A stretch of DNA of 64,000 bases from Dyadobacter bucti (lineage in GTDB: Bacteria > Bacteroidota > Bacteroidia > Cytophagales > Spirosomataceae), in the NCBI RefSeq assembly GCF_005869225.1, contig NZ_SWFP01000005.1, positions 248,001 to 312,000 of the forward strand, given 5' to 3'. Below, in pieces: positions 7,478 through 14,253 of this stretch. How positions within the stretch are numbered: position 1 is the stretch's first letter; every line of letters starts with the position of its first letter. The notes under the pieces are model-generated. The model ran no database searches. It was given only the letters and a program-made list of their open reading frames with translations, and had not been told where the DNA came from. The position numbers and the translations under genes were made by a program.

Positions 7478-9397
7478 ATGGGTATTCGTTATTGGGCATT
7501 CAGGATCTGGTATGAATTTCAGCGAAAAACGGGGTTGTTGAGGCTTTGGTTTCCTACTAAAAGTCTATCGATGACTCATGTTACTTTGGAAATGTGGCGG
7601 GGGCAAAAGCGCAGTTTTCTTTTTGATTTTGACGGTTTGGAGGGGGCTAGAAATACTGATCTCATTGAATTGAAAAAACGTGCCGGCCGGATTCAAAATC
7701 ATTATTTTCAGTATTTTCATCATCAGTGGTACCTCGTGACCGACTGGCATACCAATCCGCAAAACGGCTTTGTTTACAATCAGACTGAACATTGGTCGGC
7801 CATTCGGGATTTTTCGGAGGCTGCCGGCGACATTAAGTATGTCTGGGAAAAATCGAGGTTTACATTTCTGTACGACCTGATCAGATATGATTACCATTTT
7901 CGTGATGACCAATCGCAGGTTGTTTTTTCATTTATTCAGGACTGGATCTTAAAAAACCCGGTCAACCGCGGGCCGAACTGGAAATGCAGCCAGGAAATTA
8001 CGTTGCGGGTGCTGAACTGGACTTTTGCATTACATTATTACAAAGTTTCCAGATCGCTCACGGAGGATATTTTTGACCAGATAATCCATAGCATACACGA
8101 TCAGATGCGGCACGTGGCAGAAAATATCAGTTTCTCCCGGATTGCAGTCAGGAATAATCATGCTTTGACAGAGACATTGGGGCTCTATGTGATAGGTTTG
8201 CTGTACCCATTTTTACCGGGAAGTGAATGCTTAAAACGTAACGGTAAAAAATGGTTTGAGGAGGAAATTCAGTATCAGATTTACGAAGACGGGACTTTTT
8301 TGCAGTTCTCCATGAATTACCATCGCGTGGTCATGCAGCTTCTGACCTGGGCTATCAGGCTGGCGCGCGCGAATGGTGAAACCTGGAAGAATGTGGTTTA
8401 CGAGAAAGCAAAAAAGTCATTGTACTTTCTGCGAACATGTCAGGACGATGTTACCGGTAGGTTGCCCAATTACGGAAATAATGACGGCGCATTATTTTTT
8501 CCCTTATCTGACAGCCATTTCCGTGATTTCCGGGCACAGCTCGCTGCTCTGGCAAAACTGCTGGATATTGATCTGGGCTATGGAAATGGAAAATGGGATG
8601 AGGAAACGGCTTGGATATCAGGTGATTTGAAGGTAAAAAGCGAGGAGCAAATTCAGCTCGCGAACGTTAACACATTTTCAGAAAGCGGCTATTATGTAGT
8701 GCGGGACCATGGTTCTGTCACTTTTCTCCGGTGTGGCGCGTACCGGCACAGGCCATTTCAGGCAGATAATTTGCATCTGGATATTTGGGCCAATGGAGAG
8801 AATCTGATGCGGGATGCCGGATCATTTCAATATAATACCCAGGAAAAATGGATCCGCTATTTCACCGGAACTGCTTCTCATAACACGGTCATGCTGAATG
8901 ATTTTAGTCAAATGCAGAAAGGAAAACGCTTCATCTGGCATAACTGGATTCGGAAAGCCACGGGCAACGTCACCATGAGCGCAGCCGACTGGAATGAAGA
9001 CGAATGTAGCGAAGATGAATGGTTTATTCTGGAAGGATCGTTCAAAGGTTTTTTAGCGGCCGGGAAAGACATTATACACAGGAGAAGAGTTTCCAAACGT
9101 GCCGGGCAGCTTCACTGGATCATTGAAGACTGGATAGAAAATGCTCCGCCGTTTTTAATGATGCACCAGAACTGGCATCCCTGTGAAAGGTTTTTCGACC
9201 AATATCAAATCCGGGCTGCGGATGAAAAAGGCAACATATTGGCCTTTTCAGTAAACGAAGGCTGGTATTCCGAAACCTACGGACATAAGATTACAGCCAA
9301 AAGACTTTCGTTTTCGACGTCCGGCAGATATATAGTAACCACCATTTCAATAAAACCACAAAATGCACATACTTCTGATACACCAGTTTTTTCTTGA
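7478..9397 (+). CDS. Heparinase II/III-like (alginate lyase family) protein, no signal peptide
   Basis: The 639-residue protein has an (alpha/alpha) toroid N-terminal half, with WHTNPQNGFVYNQTEHWSAI, NWKCSQEITLRVLNWTFALHYY and NNHALTETLGLYVIG. A heparinase II/III-type beta-sandwich C-terminal half follows (FSESGYYVVRD, RHRPFQADNLHLDIWANGENLMRDAGS, TASHNTVMLND). NNHALTE and the HADNLH-like motif correspond to the catalytic Asn/His regions of this lyase family. There is no signal peptide, so it probably acts in the cytoplasm, unlike catabolic heparinases. This fits a family found inside polysaccharide-assembly loci. It overlaps the next gene by 35 bp. Lyase activity is inferred. Confidence 0.8.
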   Translation: MGIRYWAFRIWYEFQRKTGLLRLWFPTKSLSMTHVTLEMWRGQKRSFLFDFDGLEGARNTDLIELKKRAGRIQNHYFQYFHHQWYLVTDWHTNPQNGFVYNQTEHWSAIRDFSEAAGDIKYVWEKSRFTFLYDLIRYDYHFRDDQSQVVFSFIQDWILKNPVNRGPNWKCSQEITLRVLNWTFALHYYKVSRSLTEDIFDQIIHSIHDQMRHVAENISFSRIAVRNNHALTETLGLYVIGLLYPFLPGSECLKRNGKKWFEEEIQYQIYEDGTFLQFSMNYHRVVMQLLTWAIRLARANGETWKNVVYEKAKKSLYFLRTCQDDVTGRLPNYGNNDGALFFPLSDSHFRDFRAQLAALAKLLDIDLGYGNGKWDEETAWISGDLKVKSEEQIQLANVNTFSESGYYVVRDHGSVTFLRCGAYRHRPFQADNLHLDIWANGENLMRDAGSFQYNTQEKWIRYFTGTASHNTVMLNDFSQMQKGKRFIWHNWIRKATGNVTMSAADWNEDECSEDEWFILEGSFKGFLAAGKDIIHRRRVSKRAGQLHWIIEDWIENAPPFLMMHQNWHPCERFFDQYQIRAADEKGNILAFSVNEGWYSETYGHKITAKRLSFSTSGRYIVTTISIKPQNAHTSDTPVFS

Positions 9398-10595
9398 AGA
9401 CGGAGAAGGTGGGGGTTCAAGATGGAATGAAATGAGCAGGATATGGGTTCGGGAAGGCCATCAGGTGACTGTGCTGGCTGGCATGGGGCATTATATGGGA
9501 TGCAAATCGGAGGAATACAAGGGGCAATATTTTTTCAGGAAAATCAACAGTGGACATGTAACTGTGATCCGCAGCTATGTCTCGTACGATTATAACAGAA
9601 GCATTTCAGGAAGATTGCGTGGTTATTTGTCTTTCACTTTTTCGAGTATCTGGGCGGGTATTTTTTATGCCAAAGACCGGTATGATGTAATTCTGGTTAC
9701 TTCTCCGCCTTTATTCACAGCAATTTCGGCAATCGTACTTTCCTGGTTTAAACATCTGCCGATCGTGATGGAAATCAGGGATTTGTGGCCGGAGTCAGTC
9801 ATTGATACCGGTATTTTGACCAATCGTTTTTTAATAAAATTTTCCTACCGGTTTGAAAAATACATATGCAAAAAAGCCAGGTTGATCAGTGTTCTGACGC
9901 CGGCATTCCGCGATGTGCTGATTAGGAAAGGTATAGCGGCGGAAAAAATAGCATTGATACCTAATGCAGCTGATTTTTATTTGTCTGAAAAAATCATGGC
10001 CGACTTTGATGTGAATGCTTTCCGATATGAACATAACTTGGCTGGAAAGTTTGTAATCCTATATGTTGGCGCGCATGGCGTGGCGAATCATCTGGTCCAG
10101 ATGATTCAGGCTGCAGAGCTATTGAAGGACACAAATGCATTGTTTTTGCTGATCGGTGACGGCATGCAAAAGGAAATGCTTATACAGGAGGTAATGAAAA
10201 GAGATCTTGCAAACATTCGTTTTCTGGATACTGTGGATAAAAGTGAGGTATTCAAATACATACTGGCTTCCAATATGGGTGCTTCTGTATTGAAGAAAAC
10301 AGAGACATTCAAAACTGTTTACAGCAATAAGACCTTTGATTATTTTTCCTGTAAAAAACCAATCTTGATGGCTATTGACGGAATTTCCAGAAAACTTGTC
10401 GAAGACGCTTGCGCGGGGATTTTTGTGGAACCTGAGAATCCGGAAGATTTTGCTGAAAAAATACGTTTTTACATGCAAAACCCTGACTTGCTGCCAATAC
10501 AGGGAGAAAACGGATATCGCTATGCAAAAACGCATTTCGACAGGGAAGCTCTGTCAGAAAAATATATGGGATATCTGAAAAGTTACGCCAAGTAA
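9363..10595 (+). CDS. Glycosyltransferase family 4 (WbuB-like)
   Basis: The 410-residue GT-B enzyme has an N-terminal half MHILLIHQFFLEDGEGGGSR, then EMSRIWVREGHQVTVLAG and VTSPPLFTAISAI, with MEIRDLWPESV, a typical WbuB/GT4 signature. Its C-terminal Rossmann half contains ILYVGAHGVANHL, LIGDGMQKEML and NKTFDYFSCKKPIL. It should move a sugar from a nucleotide donor onto a lipid-linked glycan at the inner face of the membrane; relatives transfer N-acetylfucosamine-type sugars, but the donor here is unknown. Its start lies 35 bp inside the heparinase-like gene, indicating one operon of three coupled genes. Confidence 0.85.
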   Translation: MHILLIHQFFLEDGEGGGSRWNEMSRIWVREGHQVTVLAGMGHYMGCKSEEYKGQYFFRKINSGHVTVIRSYVSYDYNRSISGRLRGYLSFTFSSIWAGIFYAKDRYDVILVTSPPLFTAISAIVLSWFKHLPIVMEIRDLWPESVIDTGILTNRFLIKFSYRFEKYICKKARLISVLTPAFRDVLIRKGIAAEKIALIPNAADFYLSEKIMADFDVNAFRYEHNLAGKFVILYVGAHGVANHLVQMIQAAELLKDTNALFLLIGDGMQKEMLIQEVMKRDLANIRFLDTVDKSEVFKYILASNMGASVLKKTETFKTVYSNKTFDYFSCKKPILMAIDGISRKLVEDACAGIFVEPENPEDFAEKIRFYMQNPDLLPIQGENGYRYAKTHFDREALSEKYMGYLKSYAK

Positions 10596-10662
10596 TTGTA
10601 AGTCAGTAACAGGAAACCAGGAACCGAAAAAGTGGGCTGACGGTTACTTTGTAAATGAATTT

Positions 10663-11286
10663 ATGATGAAAAACGTAGCACATTTGTTTCCTTATTCAGT
10701 GACAGCTCAGGCATATTCTTATGCAGATTACATGCTTTTAATGGAAAAAGTGGTTTTGGAAAACAGAACCACCGGATTGAAGCAGTCCGATGAATTGAAC
10801 TACTATACCAGGCTTAATTTGTCGAGAATGCAGCGTTTGAACAAAAAAATTACGATTGGCGAAGAGCTCAAACTTGCAATAGACGAATTTCAGACTCCTC
10901 AGACCTGGTACATCCTCACCGAAGCGTGGTGTGGAGATGCCGCTCAAAATATTCCAGTAATAGCTGCGCTGGCATTGTCGAACCCGATGATCACCGTGAA
11001 GCTTTTGCTACGCGACGAAAATCAGGAAATAATGGATGCTTATCTCACAAATGGAGGGCGGTCTATTCCTAAGCTGATAGCCGTCGATGAGGAATTTAAT
11101 GAGCTCTTTACATGGGGGCCAAGGCCGGCACAGGCTCAGCAAATGCTGAAAGAATATAAGGCCAATCCTGTAAAATCTTACAAAGAATTCTCGGAAGATA
11201 TCCAACGGTGGTATATTGCGGACAAAACGGCAAGCATTCAAAGGGAGTTGAAAGTGCTTCTGGATGCTGTCGCGATAGAAAAGTGA
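10663..11286 (+). CDS. Thioredoxin-fold protein with WCGDA active-site variant
   Basis: The 207-residue cytoplasmic protein has a helical N-terminal segment (LMEKVVLENRTTG, LNYYTRLNLSRMQRL). A thioredoxin-like domain follows, with TWYILTEAWCGDAAQNIP near residues 85-102, a cis-Pro-like GGRSIPKLIAVD, and FTWGPRPAQAQQML. Thioredoxins use CxxC; here a single Cys in WCGDA remains, so it is probably not a dithiol oxidoreductase, although a peroxidatic or binding role is possible. Relatives are widespread in Bacteroidota as thioredoxin family proteins. It ends 27 bp before the orphan nuoI and may share its transcript. Confidence 0.8.
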   Translation: MMKNVAHLFPYSVTAQAYSYADYMLLMEKVVLENRTTGLKQSDELNYYTRLNLSRMQRLNKKITIGEELKLAIDEFQTPQTWYILTEAWCGDAAQNIPVIAALALSNPMITVKLLLRDENQEIMDAYLTNGGRSIPKLIAVDEEFNELFTWGPRPAQAQQMLKEYKANPVKSYKEFSEDIQRWYIADKTASIQRELKVLLDAVAIEK

Positions 11287-11313
11287 GTTTTAACGGGTTT
11301 ACCAGCGTCAAAA

Positions 11314-12657
11314 TTGTCGGTCTACTTTAAAAATATATCGGAAGGAATCAGTACTACCCTTACGGGTATGCGCCTGACGTTGCGCCATTTATTCAGCGCA
11401 AGAAGGCGTCGGACAAATAATGATATCCGGACGGGGAGTTTTTATGATCTGCAGGACGGCATGGTAACGGTTCAGTACCCGCTGGAAACTATCCCGATTC
11501 CCGATAACGGTCGATACAGGCTGCACAATGAGATGGACGATTGTATTGTCTGTGACAAATGTGTGAAGGTGTGCCCGGTCGATTGCATCGAAATAGAGCC
11601 GATCCGTGCGATTGAAGAGGTAGGTCGCGCATCCGACGGTTCGCCGATCAGGTTATATGCAGCCAAGTTTGATATTGACATGGCCAAATGCTGCTATTGC
11701 GGCTTGTGTACGACGGTCTGCCCGACGGAATGCCTCACAATGACCAAGACATTCGATTATAGTGAGCTGGATGTGAGGGATATGGTTTATAATTATGCGA
11801 CGCTTTCTCCTGAAGAGGCGGATGAAAAGCGGAGGTTGCTGGACCAATTCCAAAAGGAAAAGGAAGCACTGAAACAAGCCAAAAAACCGGTTACTGCCTC
11901 CGAATCAACGGAAGTAGCACCCGTTGCCCGTCCAGCTTTCAAGCCTACTATTAAACCGAAGCCGCAGGAAACGGAACAGAAAGAAGATGTTTCCGCTGCT
12001 CCTGCCGCGCGGCCTGCTTTTCTGCCAAAGAAGCCTGCGCCAGTTGCCGCAAAAACGAATGATGATGAGGCTACTGCCAACGCAGAAGAAAAGCCGGCCA
12101 CTCCGAAGCTGCCTTTCAAACCTTCAATGAAGCCGAAGGCCGATATTGCAGAAAATAAAATTGAAGCCCCGGGTCAGGAATCACCTGCTGCACCTGCACC
12201 TGCCAAACCGGCATTCCGCCCTTCGATGAAACCGAAGACGGAAGTTGTGGAAAATAAAGCTGAGACCCCCACTCCTGACACTCCGACCGAACCTGTTGCC
12301 GCGCCAAAACCGGCGTTCCGTCCGTCGATGAGACCGAAGACGGAAGTTGTGGAAAATAAAGTTGAGACCCCCACTCCTGACACTCCGACCGAACCCGTTG
12401 CTGCGGCTAAGCCAGCTTTTCGTCCTACGATGAAGCCTAAGGCAGAGGCTGCTGAGAATAAAATTGAAGCCCCTGCTTCTCAACCGCCAGTAAATCCAGT
12501 TGCCGCTCCGAAACCGGCTTTCCGTCCGCGGATGAAGCCCAAAACACAGGCTGCCACAGAAGAAGAGAAGCCAAGTCCGACGGCAGAGGAAACAGAAGAA
12601 GTAAAGCCAAAGCCAGCCTTTCGGCCGACAATGAAACCAAAACCGCCAAAAGAATAG
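11314..12657 (+). CDS. nuoI: Orphan NuoI-type ferredoxin subunit with long repeat-rich C-terminal tail
   Basis: The frame encodes 447 residues. Residues 1-165 form a NuoI-like core with two [4Fe-4S] sites, C77/C80/C83-C87P and C126/C129/C132-C136P; in complex I this subunit carries clusters N6a/N6b. Residues about 190-447 are an Ala/Pro/Lys/Glu-rich tail with eight variants of PAFRPSMKPK, far beyond the usual NuoI length (about 165-200). The start is the TTG at 11314, because YFKNISEGISTTLTGMRLT upstream of the first ATG (11368) looks like native NuoI N-terminus. nuoJ and nuoK follow, and a second, ordinary nuoI lies at 50355..50948. The repeats stay in one frame and look translated; their role is unknown. 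Confidence 0.85.
   Translation: MSVYFKNISEGISTTLTGMRLTLRHLFSARRRRTNNDIRTGSFYDLQDGMVTVQYPLETIPIPDNGRYRLHNEMDDCIVCDKCVKVCPVDCIEIEPIRAIEEVGRASDGSPIRLYAAKFDIDMAKCCYCGLCTTVCPTECLTMTKTFDYSELDVRDMVYNYATLSPEEADEKRRLLDQFQKEKEALKQAKKPVTASESTEVAPVARPAFKPTIKPKPQETEQKEDVSAAPAARPAFLPKKPAPVAAKTNDDEATANAEEKPATPKLPFKPSMKPKADIAENKIEAPGQESPAAPAPAKPAFRPSMKPKTEVVENKAETPTPDTPTEPVAAPKPAFRPSMRPKTEVVENKVETPTPDTPTEPVAAAKPAFRPTMKPKAEAAENKIEAPASQPPVNPVAAPKPAFRPRMKPKTQAATEEEKPSPTAEETEEVKPKPAFRPTMKPKPPKE
12199..12420 (+). repeat. 102-bp coding tandem repeat in the nuoI tail
   Basis: Two nearly identical units (34 codons, period 102 bp; for example ACCGAAGACGG at 12231 and again at 12333) encode KPAFRPSMKPK-TEVVENK-AETPTPDTP and a near copy. 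More diverged copies flank them. The DNA identity suggests recent duplication by slippage or unequal recombination. Confidence 0.8.
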
Positions 12658-12711
12658 CTAATAACCCATCATTCAGGGCTTGAAGGCATCACGGAGTATA
12701 TCAATAAATCA

Positions 12712-13236
12712 ATGATCGAAGCAACAGCATTTTACGGATTTTCCATACTGGCGATTGCCTCTGCACTTTTTATATTATTTTCTAAAAACCTGATTTACGC
12801 TGCTTTTGCATTGTTTTTTTCGTTTTTAGGCGTTGCGGCTTTATACGTTCTGGCAGGTGCCGATTTCCTTGCAGTAACCCAGATCATGGTCTATGTCGGT
12901 GGCGTGCTAGTGCTCTTGATCTTCGGGATTATGCTTACGCAGAAGGCCAACAGAAATGAAGACTCATCAGCACATAATCGTGTAGATGTACTTATTAAGC
13001 GTGGGGCGTGGGGGTTTGTCCTGGGAGGCGGACTTTTTGTTTTTCTCTTGAAGATTATTTTGTCGTCTGATTTTAAGATGGCGGGTGAAACAAATAATAG
13101 TAAGTCTACTATCAGGACAATCGGTGTTGAACTCATGACAAGTCATCTTTTGCCGTTTGAAATAGCGGCAGTATTACTCCTGGTAGCATTGATTGGGGCG
13201 GCATATCTCGCAATAAACCGAAATCCGGCACAATGA
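12712..13236 (+). CDS. nuoJ: NADH-quinone oxidoreductase subunit J (second copy)
   Basis: The 174-residue protein has five hydrophobic segments and the NuoJ signature AGADFLAVTQIMVYVGGVLVL, followed by FGIMLTQ and a C-terminal LLPFEIAAVLLLVALIGAAYLA. NuoJ is a membrane-arm subunit next to the quinone module whose third helix couples to proton pumping. It starts 54 bp after the tailed nuoI and overlaps nuoK by 4 bp (ATGA at 13233-13236), implying coupled translation. It differs clearly from the nuoJ at 49799..50317, so this is an old paralogue or an acquired gene, not a recent duplicate. Confidence 0.92.
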   Translation: MIEATAFYGFSILAIASALFILFSKNLIYAAFALFFSFLGVAALYVLAGADFLAVTQIMVYVGGVLVLLIFGIMLTQKANRNEDSSAHNRVDVLIKRGAWGFVLGGGLFVFLLKIILSSDFKMAGETNNSKSTIRTIGVELMTSHLLPFEIAAVLLLVALIGAAYLAINRNPAQ

Positions 13237-13538
13237 TCCCACTACAACATTATCTTATCGTAGCAGCAGCTTTGTTCAGTATTGGCTTTGCAATTGCCGT
13301 TACGAAGCGCCATTTTATTGGTATGCTACTCGGCATCGAATTGATGCTGAATGCTGTTAATATTAATCTGATTGCATTTAGCCAGTACGATCCTGAAAAG
13401 TTAGGCGGACAGCTTTTTGCTCTTTTTGTGATCGTGGTAGCGGCTGCCGAAGTGACGGTTGCCCTGGCGATTATTTTGCGGGTTTACGGTCATTACAAAA
13501 CGGTTGATCCGGATCAAGTGAGCGATCTTCAAAAGTAA
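13233..13538 (+). CDS. nuoK: NADH-quinone oxidoreductase subunit K
   Basis: The 101-residue, three-helix protein of the complex I membrane arm has both conserved intramembrane carboxylates: Glu in LLGIELMLNAVNINLIAF and Glu in VVAAAEVTVALAIILRVYG. Length and spacing are those of a normal NuoK. It overlaps nuoJ by ATGA. It is the only nuoK in the window, and no nuoL, M or N follows; the next gene is a convergent minus-strand secreted protein behind a terminator. It may complete this small set, or supply K for the A-J operon at 49.8-57.9 kb. Confidence 0.93.
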   Translation: MIPLQHYLIVAAALFSIGFAIAVTKRHFIGMLLGIELMLNAVNINLIAFSQYDPEKLGGQLFALFVIVVAAAEVTVALAIILRVYGHYKTVDPDQVSDLQK

Positions 13539-13548
13539 TATCAATAAA

Positions 13549-13580
13549 AAACCAGCTTCCCGATCCCGAAAAGCTGGTTT
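13549..13580 (-). terminator. Terminator between nuoK and the DUF6265-like gene
   Basis: A 10-bp stem AAACCAGCTT/AAGCTGGTTT encloses a 12-nt loop. On the minus strand it is followed by a TTTTTT tract, favouring the minus gene, but it can serve nuoK too. Confidence 0.7.
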
Positions 13581-13602
13581 GCAGTTCTTGTATTGAATAT
13601 AA

Positions 13603-14121
13603 TCAGGGGATTTTGTTAAATACAAAAAGGTCAACAAAAACCCATTTGTTGTCTTCCATTTTTCCCCTCTGGATCACCAGCTGAGTAGGGCTGCGTCTTT
13701 CATAAATAATTCTTACGGAAACATCATCTTTTTCAAAAAGTGCCTGGTTCTTTTTTGCGTCGATAAAATTGTATGTATCCGATACTGCCTTTTCTTCCAA
13801 AGCAATAAGGCCGGGTTTGAAATGCTTCACACGGGCGACGGGGCCTTTTTCAGTTTGTTCAAATACAAATACTTCGTAAAGAGCGGGTTTATCGTCTTTG
13901 ATCATTCGGAGGTAACCCATAATGTTATTTCCGGCAGGAGCACTCCAGGATCCTTCTATTGGCCCGCCATTGTAAGTCCCCAGCCAGTGCCCTTCAATGA
14001 AGCTTACGTCATTTAATGTTCCTATTTTCCCGGTTTGCGCCTGCAGGCAAGTTGCAACCAGGAAAAAAGCCAGTACTAGTGAAGAGGTCTTTGTCAATCG
14101 TATCTTGTTGATTTGAGCCAT
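13603..14121 (-). CDS. Secreted DUF6265-like protein
   Basis: The 172-residue protein has a signal peptide (LVLAFFLVATCLQAQ, cleavage near residue 29). The mature part begins with a lipocalin-like small beta-barrel pattern: VSFIEGHWLGTYNGGPIEGSW, NNIMGYLRMIKDDKP, YEVFVFEQTEKGPVARVKHF, and a late VIQRGKMEDNKWVFVDLFVF. The EGxWxGxxxGG..E..W opening is characteristic of DUF6265-type domains, whose function is unknown. It is a single gene between terminators at 13549-13580 and 14205-14231, probably periplasmic or surface located. Confidence 0.75.
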   Translation of the reverse strand: MAQINKIRLTKTSSLVLAFFLVATCLQAQTGKIGTLNDVSFIEGHWLGTYNGGPIEGSWSAPAGNNIMGYLRMIKDDKPALYEVFVFEQTEKGPVARVKHFKPGLIALEEKAVSDTYNFIDAKKNQALFEKDDVSVRIIYERRSPTQLVIQRGKMEDNKWVFVDLFVFNKIP

Positions 14122-14204
14122 TTGAATTTAGGTTTATTTTGGCGGGCAAGATACGTGAAATGCAGGTTTTCAGGAAATGTTTAGGAATTTGTGATCAATA
14201 AAAA

Positions 14205-14231
14205 AGCAGCCGTCTGTTTAAGACGACTGCT
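14205..14231 (-). terminator. Terminator of purF
   Basis: AGCAGCCGTCT/AGACGACTGCT forms an 11-bp stem with one mismatch and a 5-nt loop. On the minus strand it is followed by TTTTT, just after the purF stop codon. Confidence 0.75.
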
Positions 14232-14253
14232 CCGAAATGTTTTATAATCAGTG

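Noticed and set aside
12199-12420. Repeat array considered as CRISPR
   Set aside because: The units are in-frame coding repeats of 102 bp without spacers, and no cas gene is present.
12181-12483. Ser/Arg-rich minus-strand frames opposite the nuoI tail
   Set aside because: They are repeat shadows of the Pro/Lys-rich tail; the plus frame is continuous with the NuoI core.
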